DNA of 13,770 nt from Bacilli bacterium (GCA_017460245.1 JAFUBK010000009.1:1-13770); one strand, 5' to 3'; counted from the first letter of the stretch, positions 1 to 6,708 are shown. Notes: generated by a model not told the origin, from the letters alone. Program-made: numbers and translations.

Positions 1-41
1 AAACAAAGCTCGAGCACATTACTTTAGATAGTATCAACAGT

Positions 42-1124
42 TTGTATCAATTTCTAAAATTTTATCAAAAAACAAAAAAAGATTGTGACAAACATATGAT
101 AAGCTATAACGAAAAACTACTAAAAATAAAAGAAGATGACGAAATCACCAAAGCCTTAAAAGAATTAGTTAGAATGAACTCTGGCGGCAAATTTTTAAGG
201 GCTTCATTAATTGCTTTGGGTTATAAATCATCCGAAAAAAAAGACAACAAATACTTAAATTTAGCTATTGCTTTAGAAATATTTCAAACAGCTATTTTAG
301 TTCACGACGATATAATTGATAACGATGTTATGAGAAGAGGAAAACCAACGATTCCAGAATCATATAAAAATCATTATAATAATCCATTAACGAAAAACAA
401 AGAATTTGACGAAAAATTAAAAAACTTAAGCAATTCAATGGCAATATGCATTGGAGATTTAGGCTTTTATCTTGCAAATGGAATTATAATTGATGCCTAC
501 AAAAACGAAGAATGTTTAAGCGACCTTTTAAGTTACTACAACGAAATGGTTATCAAAACTTGTAAAGGTGAAATGTTAGACGTTATTTTACCATTTAAAG
601 AACAGTATTTTAAAAGTGATAAAAACCTTCATCAAAAAATTATGGAAATTTATAAATTAAAAACTGCTTGGTATTCAGTTATCGGCCCATTTTGTCTTGG
701 ACTAATTTTATCAGGCGCCGACAAAAAGCAGATAAATGCAATGGAAGAAATTCTTTTAAATGCCGGAATTGCCTTCCAAATAAAAGATGATATTTTAGGT
801 ATTTATGGCAATGAAAAACTGACTGGGAAACCCAACACATCAGATGCTGAAGAATTTAAACAAACGATTTTATACTCATATGTTATGAAAACCGAGTATA
901 AAGAAGAACTTTTAAAATACTATGGGAAAAAACATATAAGTGAAAAAGAAGCTAAAGAAATAATTAATATATTTGATAAATCAGGTGCTAAAGCATATAG
1001 TAAAAAAATTATGAACGATTTATTTCAAACAAGTTTAGATGCTTTAGAAAAAGAAAACATCAATAAAAAATACAAAGATATTTTAAAAGGCTTTATTATA
1101 TATTTAAGACATCGTTCAAAGTAG
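42..1124 (+). CDS. Polyprenyl diphosphate synthase (trans-isoprenyl diphosphate synthase family)
   Basis: Condenses isopentenyl diphosphate with an allylic diphosphate to make a longer prenyl diphosphate, the precursor of quinone side chains or other polyisoprenoids, in the cytoplasm. With TTG 42 as residue 1, the GGKFLR substrate-binding motif is at 48-53, the first Asp-rich motif DDIID at 89-93 followed by MRRGKPT, GEMLDV at 176-181, KLKT at 205-208, and the second Asp-rich region KDDILG at 248-253 followed by TGKP. All key motifs are intact and 360 aa is slightly long for the family. The usual DLxxGKxT stretch after the second motif reads SDAEEFKQT. The start is uncertain: no Shine-Dalgarno precedes TTG 42, and the frame stays open to the window edge, although codons 3-17 look unlike the genome's usage. 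Chain length and product cannot be read from sequence. It heads a three-gene run with a 7-base gap to the next gene. Confidence 0.9.
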   Translation: MYQFLKFYQKTKKDCDKHMISYNEKLLKIKEDDEITKALKELVRMNSGGKFLRASLIALGYKSSEKKDNKYLNLAIALEIFQTAILVHDDIIDNDVMRRGKPTIPESYKNHYNNPLTKNKEFDEKLKNLSNSMAICIGDLGFYLANGIIIDAYKNEECLSDLLSYYNEMVIKTCKGEMLDVILPFKEQYFKSDKNLHQKIMEIYKLKTAWYSVIGPFCLGLILSGADKKQINAMEEILLNAGIAFQIKDDILGIYGNEKLTGKPNTSDAEEFKQTILYSYVMKTEYKEELLKYYGKKHISEKEAKEIINIFDKSGAKAYSKKIMNDLFQTSLDALEKENINKKYKDILKGFIIYLRHRSK

Positions 1125-1131
1125 GTGTTCT

Positions 1132-1722
1132 ATGAAAAAAATACTTTTAGTATTGTTAATCATAACTTTAACTGGGTGCAGCCCTCACGAAACATCCGTC
1201 ACCAATCCAAACGGAAATTCAAAAACATATAAGTTTTTCAAACAAAAAAACTACAATCACAATCAGTATACTTTAATCTTAACAAATGATTCTCAAAAAA
1301 TTACAATAATAAAAAAAGATAAACAAATTTATTATGAACTCTCATCAAACAAGGTCAAACAAATTATTATTGAAAAAGAAGGTAAAAAATATACACTAAA
1401 TAACGATAATAAAACTTATACCATCGAAGACATAGTAAATTATGATGACTTTGCCAAGGGATACCTCCCCGAAAGTTTAAATTCACTAAAAAATAAAAAA
1501 TATAAAAAAGCCACAATTTTTAATTTTCTTTCAAAATATGTTTATGAAAAATATACATATTCAGAAGGAGAAACCATTTATTATTTCAAAAGAAACAAAT
1601 TAGTTAAAATAGAAAACAAAACCCCATTAACAAAAAACAAAGTAAAAGTTATAAATTTATCTACAAAAGTGGATAAAAGTAAATTTAATGTTCCAAAAGA
1701 ATACCAGGAAATAATTTATTAA
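1132..1722 (+). CDS. Lipoprotein of unknown function
   Basis: A 196-residue exported lipoprotein. The N-terminus has a lysine pair, a short hydrophobic stretch and the lipobox LTGC at 13-16, so Cys16 should be lipidated and anchor the protein to the outer face of the membrane. The mature part is lysine-rich with alternating short beta-like segments. It ends in a segment reading VDKSKFNVPKEYQEI, a pattern like the end of LolA-fold proteins, so a LolA-like lipid-binding fold is possible; that is inference from pattern only. The ribosome-binding site AGGTG (1123-1127) overlaps the stop codon of the prenyl synthase gene, which supports translational coupling. The next gene follows after 12 bases. 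I do not recognise a specific family. Confidence 0.82.
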   Translation: MKKILLVLLIITLTGCSPHETSVTNPNGNSKTYKFFKQKNYNHNQYTLILTNDSQKITIIKKDKQIYYELSSNKVKQIIIEKEGKKYTLNNDNKTYTIEDIVNYDDFAKGYLPESLNSLKNKKYKKATIFNFLSKYVYEKYTYSEGETIYYFKRNKLVKIENKTPLTKNKVKVINLSTKVDKSKFNVPKEYQEIIY

Positions 1723-1734
1723 AGGAGTAATAAT

Positions 1735-2403
1735 ATGAAGAAAAAAATATTTATTAGCGTGCTTATAGTAATCGTAATAATTATCGCATCTATTATTTTC
1801 ATAAACTTATCAAATCCGAAAGATTCGGTAAAGTTTAAAAAAGAATATGAAAAATTAAACGGCCAAAAAACTGAAAATGGTAAAAATTACCTAAAAGTAA
1901 GCATTTCGAAAGATAACAATGTTAATTATTTAGAATTTGATGAGGTTATGAGTTTTTTAGAAGAAGGAACTGGCATACTATATTTCGGTTTTCCAGAGTG
2001 TCCATGGTGTCGTAATGCCACACCTATATTGCTAGAAGCTGCGAAAGAAAATGAGACCGACATTTATTACTACAATGCGCTTTCAATTAGAGACGTTAAA
2101 GAGCTAAAAGATGGTAAAATTGTAACAACTAAAAAAGGAACTAAAAACTATTATAAATTAGTAGACAAACTAAAAGATTACTTGCCAGCTTACGATGGCT
2201 TAAACGACGAAAATATAAAACGCCTATATTTTCCAACTGTATTTTTCCTTCAATCTGGAAAAATAGTTGGTATGCATGAAGGAACTGTTGATTCGCAACA
2301 AGATCCTTATATAGTTTTAACTAAAAAACAAAGAAAAGAATTAAAAGACATATATGTAAATAATATCAATAAAATATATGGAATTTGTGATGAAAGCTGT
2401 TAA
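1735..2403 (+). CDS. Membrane-anchored thioredoxin-like protein (CPWC)
   Basis: A 222-residue protein with an uncleaved N-terminal membrane anchor (about residues 4-25) and an extracytoplasmic thioredoxin-fold domain. The redox motif is C89-P-W-C92 in the context GFPECPWC, and the cis-proline is P167 in YFPTVFF. Between them lies an insertion longer than in a classical thioredoxin. A second cysteine pair closes the protein, C218 and C222 in CDESC at the extreme C-terminus. Likely role: thiol-disulfide exchange on secreted or lipoprotein substrates; the partner is unknown. The site AAAGGAG at 1721-1727 overlaps the stop of the upstream lipoprotein gene, so the two are probably co-transcribed. 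Bacteriocin-accessory-type thioredoxin-like proteins look similar, but no bacteriocin gene is seen nearby. Confidence 0.88.
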   Translation: MKKKIFISVLIVIVIIIASIIFINLSNPKDSVKFKKEYEKLNGQKTENGKNYLKVSISKDNNVNYLEFDEVMSFLEEGTGILYFGFPECPWCRNATPILLEAAKENETDIYYYNALSIRDVKELKDGKIVTTKKGTKNYYKLVDKLKDYLPAYDGLNDENIKRLYFPTVFFLQSGKIVGMHEGTVDSQQDPYIVLTKKQRKELKDIYVNNINKIYGICDESC

Positions 2404-2414
2404 AGCTTTTTTTA
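2392..2414 (+). terminator. Intrinsic terminator overlapping the stop codon
   Basis: A hairpin of AAAGCT (2393-2398), loop GTTAA, and AGCTTT (2404-2409), followed by a run of T. The left arm lies in the last codons of the thioredoxin-like gene and the stop codon sits in the loop. It should end the three-gene plus-strand transcript just before the convergent minus-strand gene. On the minus strand no T-run follows the hairpin, so it looks one-directional. Confidence 0.65.
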
Positions 2415-2915
2415 TTTCCTTATTAAAAAACCATTATGAATATACTTTGTTTCATTTACAACTACAAAAGCATCTTTATCAACAGCTTTAATTAATCGCA
2501 TAATTTCTTTGTATCTTTTTTCCACAGTTTCTAATATCAACATATTTTTCCATCCTTCTTTTCCTTCTATTTTAACAGATGAAACTCCATAGCCTTTTTT
2601 TCTAAGAATAAAAGCTAAATTATTATTAGTAGTAATAATTTGTAAAGAAATAGGGAAACTAATAAAATAGCTAGTTAAATACGCTCCGATGATTGTTCCA
2701 CACGCAAATCCGAAAGAGTAAAAAATCGCAATCCATAAACCCATATAATCAGTATTTAAGGCTTCCCTAACAATAACAAACCAAACCAAAACTTCAAAAA
2801 AGCCAATACACCCCGCCAAAACATTTTTACCTTTAACTAAAACAATAGTTCTAAAAGTTCCTAAAGAAACATCTATTATTCTAGTAAAAAAAATTTTCAA
2901 ACATAAAATAAGCAC
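2412..2915 (-). CDS. UPF0316 membrane protein (DUF5698 plus DUF2179 domains)
   Basis: A multi-pass membrane protein of the UPF0316 family (Bacillus YebE-like). Function is not established; the C-terminal DUF2179 domain is also found at the end of YitT-type membrane proteins and may bind a small ligand. The family signature TRIIDVSLGTFRTI lies in the first membrane helix, followed by GFFEVLVWF and a third helix ending near GAYLTSYF. The soluble DUF2179 part holds LRKKGYGVSSVKIEG and ends in HNGFLIRK. Start choice: ATG at 2925-2927 has no Shine-Dalgarno, while GGTGA just upstream of GTG 2913-2915 resembles the sites used by neighbours, so I favour GTG, giving 167 residues (171 from ATG). It is the only minus-strand gene in the first 10 kb and has its own upstream region shared with the divergent gene at 3002. 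Confidence 0.88.
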   Translation of the reverse strand: MLILCLKIFFTRIIDVSLGTFRTIVLVKGKNVLAGCIGFFEVLVWFVIVREALNTDYMGLWIAIFYSFGFACGTIIGAYLTSYFISFPISLQIITTNNNLAFILRKKGYGVSSVKIEGKEGWKNMLILETVEKRYKEIMRLIKAVDKDAFVVVNETKYIHNGFLIRK

Positions 2916-2921
2916 ATTTCT

Positions 2922-2940
2922 CACCATTTTTATTATGGTG
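2922..2940 (-). promoter_or_regulatory. Hairpin that can cover the UPF0316 start region
   Basis: A 6-bp inverted repeat, CACCAT and ATGGTG separated by seven A/T bases. In the minus-strand transcript the right arm holds the ATG and the GGTGA ribosome-binding sequence of the UPF0316 gene, so pairing would hide the start region. The pairing is seen directly; a regulatory effect is inference, and a short A/T-flanked stem may be weak. Confidence 0.35.
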
Positions 2941-2954
2941 AAAAAAAGGAAATT

Positions 2955-2982
2955 TATTTACAAAGCAATCTTTATATGTTAA
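2955..2982 (-). promoter_or_regulatory. Candidate promoter for the UPF0316 gene
   Basis: On the minus strand TTAACA (2977-2982) and TAAATA (2955-2960) are separated by 16 bases, giving a start of transcription near 2948 and a leader of about 20-33 bases. The match is moderate. Its -10 overlaps the -35 of the divergent plus-strand promoter. Confidence 0.35.
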
Positions 2983-2985
2983 TAT
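2957..2985 (+). promoter_or_regulatory. Sigma-A-type promoter of the beta-helix membrane gene
   Basis: TTTACA (2957-2962), a 17-base spacer, and TAATAT (2980-2985) with an extended -10 TG at 2977-2978. Transcription should begin near 2992, only about 10 bases before ATG 3002. This rules out a GTG start at 2990, which would leave no room for a ribosome-binding site. Confidence 0.65.
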
Positions 2986-3001
2986 TTAAGTGGGTGATAG
3001 T

Positions 3002-4075
3002 ATGAAAAAACTAAAATATTTTTTGTTAGCGATACTTGTTATGTTTTTATCCTATAACACCGTAAACGCTAAAGAAATTAACCATTTCACAACCAAAGCC
3101 ACTGATGAGATAATTTTAGAGGGTACGTATAACTCATCAGTTGTTGCCGCTGGTCAGTCGGTAGATTTTAGTGGAATCGTTAAAGGTATAGCCATTGGCG
3201 CTGGTAATAAAATCGAATTAAATGGTCAGACAGATTATAGTATTCTAGCTGGTAATAATATCAATATTAAAGGAAAAGTGAATAACGATTCATTTATCGC
3301 TGGGAACATAATTACAATTGAAGATACCGCAACCATTGATAGAGATATCGTAATAGCGGGATCTGATATTGAACTAAATGGTACCTTTAGTAGAAACGTT
3401 AGTGTTTATGGTAATAAAGTGACTGTAAAAAACGCCAATATTAAAGGGAATTTAAAAGTTTATTCAGAAAGAGTAACCATTCAAAAAGAATCTTATATTG
3501 CTGGAACTTTGTTTTATCCAGAAGACAGCATATACAAAGCTAGCGATGATGCCGTCATAACAAACGTGGAAAAAACACCAGCAATTAAAACACAAGATGA
3601 TGAGGATTATTTCGATACAATATCTGGAAAACTTTTCTCATTCCTTTGTTTAGCGTTAATATTTGCCGCTATCAGTTTATTTATTCCAAAAGCCTTAAAC
3701 AACATAAACGACAAATATGAAAAATTTGAATTAGGTGAAGCCGTAGAAGTTTTCACAAAAGGCTTAGTTATCTTAATACTAGTTCCAGTAATTGCTATAC
3801 TGCTATGTTGTACAATGATTGGTATACCACTTGGAATAATAATCATTATGTTATATGGTATATGCATATATACATCAACAGTTTTTACAGGATATTTAAT
3901 AGGATACAAAATATGGCAAAAATTCTTTGATAAAGATGCTCATATACTATTCTTTGGCTTAATCGGATTATTTGTTTTATTGATTTTAAACTTAATTCCG
4001 GGTGTTAGAACTTTAGTGTCAATCATTTCAACACTAGTAGGTTTAGGATTAATATTTGATTGTATTAAAAAATAA
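3002..4075 (+). CDS. Secreted beta-helix (bactofilin-like) domain fused to a membrane domain
   Basis: A 357-residue protein. Residues 1-23 form a signal peptide ending in VNA. Residues about 30-170 are a series of roughly 18-20-residue repeats rich in Gly, Asn, Ile and Val (AAGQSVDFSG, AGNNINIKG, AGSDIELNG, YGNKVTVKN), the pattern of a bactofilin or polymer-forming beta-helix. An acidic linker near 197-206 leads to about five membrane helices (210-229, 254-273, 275-300, 316-333, 335-353). The architecture matches polymer-forming domain proteins with a C-terminal membrane domain (DUF8173-like); that family name is from memory. With a signal peptide the helix should lie outside the membrane, unlike cytoplasmic bactofilins. 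Role unknown; an envelope scaffold is a guess. The site GGGTGAT precedes ATG 3002. The gene is monocistronic, with its own promoter and terminator. Confidence 0.85.
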   Translation: MKKLKYFLLAILVMFLSYNTVNAKEINHFTTKATDEIILEGTYNSSVVAAGQSVDFSGIVKGIAIGAGNKIELNGQTDYSILAGNNINIKGKVNNDSFIAGNIITIEDTATIDRDIVIAGSDIELNGTFSRNVSVYGNKVTVKNANIKGNLKVYSERVTIQKESYIAGTLFYPEDSIYKASDDAVITNVEKTPAIKTQDDEDYFDTISGKLFSFLCLALIFAAISLFIPKALNNINDKYEKFELGEAVEVFTKGLVILILVPVIAILLCCTMIGIPLGIIIIMLYGICIYTSTVFTGYLIGYKIWQKFFDKDAHILFFGLIGLFVLLILNLIPGVRTLVSIISTLVGLGLIFDCIKK

Positions 4076-4097
4076 ACTCCAAAAGGAGTTTTTTTTT
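4074..4097 (+). terminator. Intrinsic terminator
   Basis: AAACTCC (4074-4080), loop AAAA, GGAGTTT (4085-4091), then a continuous run of T to 4097. The left arm begins inside the stop codon of the beta-helix gene. Strong, textbook shape. Confidence 0.85.
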
Positions 4098-4098
4098 G

Positions 4099-4126
4099 TT
4101 TCCAAAAAAACAAAAACACATATAAT
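4099..4126 (+). promoter_or_regulatory. Promoter of the LysM gene
   Basis: A perfect -10 TATAAT at 4121-4126 with a partial -35 TTTCCA at 4099-4104 (16-base spacer). Transcription would begin near 4133, immediately before the ribosome-binding site, leaving a very short leader. Confidence 0.5.
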
Positions 4127-4144
4127 AAGCTAGAGGTGATAAAA

Positions 4145-4591
4145 GTGTATAGAATATATGAGGTTCAAGATGGTGAAACTATTTATTCCATTGCCAATAA
4201 ATTAGATGTTTCTCCTGAAGTATTAGCAAACATAAATGGACTAAGTCCAAACAACGTATTAACAACTGGCAGCTACATCATTATTCCAGGCGAAGACACA
4301 ATGTTTGATTTATATACCATCAAAAAAGGGGACACAATTTATGCCATTGCTCAAAAATATAACATAAATCCTAATCAACTACTAAGACTAAACGGGCTAA
4401 ATGCTAATGAATATATCTATCCGGGCCAACAACTTTACGTACCAAAACAAGGAGTATCATTTTACGTAACCAAAGATGAAGATACGCTAAACAATATAAC
4501 AGAAACTTTAGGTGCAAATGCATCAGAAATAGCAAGTCAAAACGCTACTATCTATCTAGTACCAGATCAGCTAATAGTTTATAAGAAATAA
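4145..4591 (+). CDS. LysM-domain protein without a signal peptide
   Basis: A 148-residue protein made almost entirely of LysM units, which bind N-acetylglucosamine-containing glycans such as peptidoglycan. LysM 1 covers about residues 3-48 (YEVQDGETIYSIANKL to GSYIIIP). LysM 2 covers 55-100 (YTIKKGDTIYAIAQKY to GQQLYVP). A third, degenerate unit runs from 105 to 146 (FYVTKDEDTLNNITETL to DQLIVYKK). No hydrophobic signal or membrane segment is present, so export is unexplained. Start choice: an upstream in-frame GTG at 4136 lies inside the Shine-Dalgarno AGAGGTG (4132-4138), so GTG 4145 is the likely start. Possible roles are spore coat or cell-envelope binding by a non-classical route. It stands alone between its own promoter and terminator. 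Confidence 0.85.
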   Translation: MYRIYEVQDGETIYSIANKLDVSPEVLANINGLSPNNVLTTGSYIIIPGEDTMFDLYTIKKGDTIYAIAQKYNINPNQLLRLNGLNANEYIYPGQQLYVPKQGVSFYVTKDEDTLNNITETLGANASEIASQNATIYLVPDQLIVYKK

Positions 4592-4621
4592 AAACAAGTG
4601 AAAAAAATTCCTTGTTTTTTT
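4590..4621 (+). terminator. Intrinsic terminator
   Basis: AAAAACAAG (4590-4598) pairs with CTTGTTTTT (4611-4619) and runs into more T. Within the loop GAA and TTC can add three pairs after a one-base bulge. The left arm starts inside the LysM gene's stop codon. Confidence 0.75.
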
Positions 4622-4630
4622 ATTTCCTAA

Positions 4631-4659
4631 TTTACAACTTAAAATATAAATGTTATACT
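4631..4659 (+). promoter_or_regulatory. Strong promoter of the thioredoxin-lipoprotein/AAA+ operon
   Basis: TTTACA (4631-4636), a 17-base spacer, and TATACT (4654-4659) with an extended -10 TG at 4651-4652. Transcription should start near 4666, about 29 bases before ATG 4695. Confidence 0.7.
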
Positions 4660-4694
4660 TATAATGCATAAAAACAAAAATAAGAGGTGTAATT

Positions 4695-5111
4695 ATGAAA
4701 AAAATAATAATAGGTCTTACAATAGTATTAACCACAGTATTTTTAACCGGATGTAGTCCAAAAACATACAACGAAATAAGTTATCAAGATTTAACTGACA
4801 TGTTAAATAACAAAGAAGATTTTGTATTAGTAATTGGTTCAGAAACTTGTTCCGCTTGTCAATCCTTTAGGCCAACAATGGAAAAAGTAATAAAAAAATA
4901 CAAACTAGATATTAAATACATAGACATTTCAAAATTAAGTGAAGAAGATGAAAGTGAATTAGTTTCGAAATTTGCCTTTTCAGGAACCCCAACAACAATT
5001 TTTATTACAAATGGCAAAGATGAAAATACTCACAATCGTATAGTTGGTAACGAAAAATATAGTAAAGTAGTTGAAAAATTAACCAAAAATGGATATATAA
5101 AGGAGGCCTAA
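4695..5111 (+). CDS. Thioredoxin-fold lipoprotein (CSAC)
   Basis: A 138-residue lipoprotein. The lipobox LTGC is at 17-20, so Cys20 is the expected lipid anchor. The mature part is a compact thioredoxin fold: VLVIGSETCSACQSF with redox cysteines C52 and C55, a central beta strand at DIKYIDISKL, and the cis-proline loop GTPTTIFIT near 97-105. It should carry out thiol-disulfide exchange on the outer membrane face. The shape resembles bacteriocin-accessory (PedC-like) and small TlpA-like thioredoxins; the partner is unknown. The site AGAGGTG precedes ATG. The following AAA+ gene starts one base after this stop codon, and its ribosome-binding site lies inside this gene's last codons, so the two are almost certainly one operon. 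Confidence 0.88.
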   Translation: MKKIIIGLTIVLTTVFLTGCSPKTYNEISYQDLTDMLNNKEDFVLVIGSETCSACQSFRPTMEKVIKKYKLDIKYIDISKLSEEDESELVSKFAFSGTPTTIFITNGKDENTHNRIVGNEKYSKVVEKLTKNGYIKEA

Positions 5112-5112
5112 A

Positions 5113-6102
5113 ATGAATAATGAATTTCAAACTCAGATGACATATCTAGATCCAAAAGAATTTCCAATAATCAATAACTATTGTGAAAATTTAACAACCA
5201 AACAGTATGTCACTAATCCAGCAATTGCCAGAGAAGAAGAAATTAAAAAAACAATTTTAGTTTTACTAACCCCAGACAAATCAGCGCTTCTTATAGGTAA
5301 AGCTGGTATTGGTAAAACTGCTATTGTTGAAGGAATTGCTTATAGAATTCAAAGAGGTCAGGTTCCAAATGCCCTTCAAGGCTACCAAATATTAAAGATA
5401 AACACCGCCTCTATGACTGGAACAATGTTTGTAAATGGCAAAGAAGAATCCGTAATAACCTTGTTAGTTTCTGAATTGAAAAGAGCGCCAAAAACCATTT
5501 TGTTTGTCGACGAAGTTCATACACTAATGGGTGGTAAAGCAGACGGACCAATGGATTTGGCTAATATATTAAAACCAGCATTAGATCGTGGTGACATTAA
5601 AGCCATAGGTGAGACTACAAAAATCGAATATTAAAAATATATTGTTAGAGATAGAGCCTTCTTAAGACGTTTTGATAGAATTGATGTATTAGAACCAGAT
5701 CATGATGCAACAGTACAAATACTACTTGGAACAATTCCAAAAATTGAGCACAAAACAGGAATAAAAATGCTTCAAAATAGCTATCTTACTAAAGAATTAA
5801 TGGATTCAATAGTAGATGCCACTTCAGAATATAAAAGAGTTTATGGCCTTTCTGCAATGTACCCAGATGTGTCTTTATCTGTCTTGTCGGGTGCCTTTTC
5901 AAATGCTTTGTTCGAAAATAGAAACGTCGTTGGAATAGAAGATGTTTATATCGCAATTCGTGATAGTAAACGAATATATCCTGATAGTAGAGTAAAAGAA
6001 TGCCAAAGCTTTAAACAAAAATTTGCTAATGTCTGCGCTTCAGAAAATATTATTTTGCCTGATGTAAAAATAGAAGACATTGATACCGGAAATGATTTAT
6101 AG
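5113..6102 (+). pseudogene. Single-module ClpB/ClpC-type AAA+ ATPase, interrupted by in-frame TAA
   Basis: The gene reads as one 330-codon frame from ATG 5113 to TAG 6102, broken only by TAA at 5632-5634 (codon 174). The first part carries Walker A GKAGIGKT (62-69), a pore-loop-like TGTMFVNG, Walker B ILFVDE (129-134) and sensor-1 region AIGETT. After the stop the same frame continues KYIVRDRAFLRRFDRIDVLEP, holding the arginine fingers (R185, R186), then the small lid domain. This matches the first ATPase domain (D1) of ClpB/ClpC, where GATTLDEYRKYI is usual, so the stop replaces a Lys/Glu/Gln-like position. There is no Clp N-domain and no second ATPase domain. Truncated at 173 residues it would lack the arginine fingers and lid. 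ATG 5767 has a weak AGGA site. Shine-Dalgarno AAAGGAGG lies at 5099-5106. It could be a recent nonsense mutation, an assembly error or readthrough. Confidence 0.8.
5632..5634 (+). other. In-frame TAA stop inside the AAA+ gene
   Basis: Single TAA codon at position 174 of an otherwise continuous frame. Homology-like sequence continues directly on both sides in the same frame, so the cause is a base substitution and not an insertion or deletion. AAA, GAA or CAA would each restore the frame with one change. Confidence 0.85.
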
Positions 6103-6128
6103 AAGTATTCGTATTATGAATACTTTTT
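6103..6128 (+). terminator. Intrinsic terminator after the AAA+ gene
   Basis: AAGTATTC (6103-6110), loop GTATTAT, GAATACTT (6118-6125), followed by T. It begins directly after the TAG stop of the AAA+ frame, so the transcription unit is still bounded at its original 3' end. Confidence 0.75.
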
Positions 6129-6159
6129 CCATTTATTAGTAGAAAAAAATATTCAAATA

Positions 6160-6168
6160 TGGTAAAAT
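6160..6168 (+). promoter_or_regulatory. Extended -10 promoter upstream of the 6193 gene
   Basis: TGG-TAAAAT: -10 TAAAAT at 6163-6168 with TG at 6160-6161. No good -35 is seen at the expected place. Transcription would begin near 6175. Confidence 0.5.
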
Positions 6169-6192
6169 AAAATAAGAATGGAGGCCTTTAAA

Positions 6193-6708
6193 TTGAAAAA
6201 AAATATTCCTAGTAAAAACTATATCATCCTTGCTGTTCTTATAGTAGTTACGATATGTGCAGTTTTTTATGCCCGCAGTTGGTATAACACAACCAAAAAT
6301 TACAACACTCACTCATCAGCAATGTTAACAGTTGTTAACGAGATAAATCCAAATGAAATAAGCAACTATATTTTAGAAAGTTCTAATTTTGTTTTATATG
6401 CCTCATCTGGTCAAAATACAAAAATAAAATCATTTGAAAGAACATTTAAAAATTATGTTGTAAAGCAAGGCTTAAGTGATAATATGTTATATATCAGTAC
6501 CGACGGTTACACCAAAGAAGAACTTACCAATATATTAAGACAGTACGCCGATAGTAAAACAATAAATAAAATAAATGTTAATGACAATGCTTCGATGTAT
6601 ATTTTTGAAAATCAAAAGATAATTCACGTCATAAACGATGCCAACTTGCTTTCAATTAAAGAAATAAATGTTTTATTAAAATCATTTGGAGCTACAGGAA
6701 ATGATTAA
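6193..6708 (+). CDS. Membrane-anchored thioredoxin-like protein lacking redox cysteines
   Basis: A 171-residue protein with a short positive N-terminus, one membrane helix (about 9-27) and an outward-facing domain. The pattern NFVLYASSGQNTKIKSFERTF (from about residue 65), followed by an NMLYISTD strand and an ASMYIFENQKIIHVI hairpin, looks like a thioredoxin fold. SSGQ (71-74) sits where the CxxC would be, and the cis-proline is absent; the fold call is inference. A redox role is unlikely, so it may bind or hold a partner. Start choice: ATG 6178 overlaps the GGAGG site (6180-6184), so TTG 6193, eight bases downstream of that site, is the likely start. Its last 8 bases overlap the start of trmL. 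Confidence 0.78.
   Translation: MKKNIPSKNYIILAVLIVVTICAVFYARSWYNTTKNYNTHSSAMLTVVNEINPNEISNYILESSNFVLYASSGQNTKIKSFERTFKNYVVKQGLSDNMLYISTDGYTKEELTNILRQYADSKTINKINVNDNASMYIFENQKIIHVINDANLLSIKEINVLLKSFGATGND

Noticed and set aside
2..31. Possible last codons of an upstream gene on the plus strand, reading NKARAHYFR then TAG.
   Set aside because: Only nine codons are visible. The codons look normal for this genome, which suggests the prenyl synthase does start near 42, but this is too short to call.
3607..3909. 100-codon open frame on the minus strand inside the beta-helix gene.
   Set aside because: Shadow of a well-supported coding frame on the other strand; no ribosome-binding site and no family-like sequence.
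4695..5111. Bacteriocin transport accessory gene, implying a nearby bacteriocin cluster.
   Set aside because: The thioredoxin lipoprotein resembles that group, but no precursor peptide, ABC transporter or immunity gene is present in the window.
5767..6102. Independent small gene starting at ATG 5767 downstream of the in-frame TAA.
   Set aside because: The weak AGGA site is probably chance: AAA+ homology starts well upstream of this ATG, directly after the stop codon and in the same frame.
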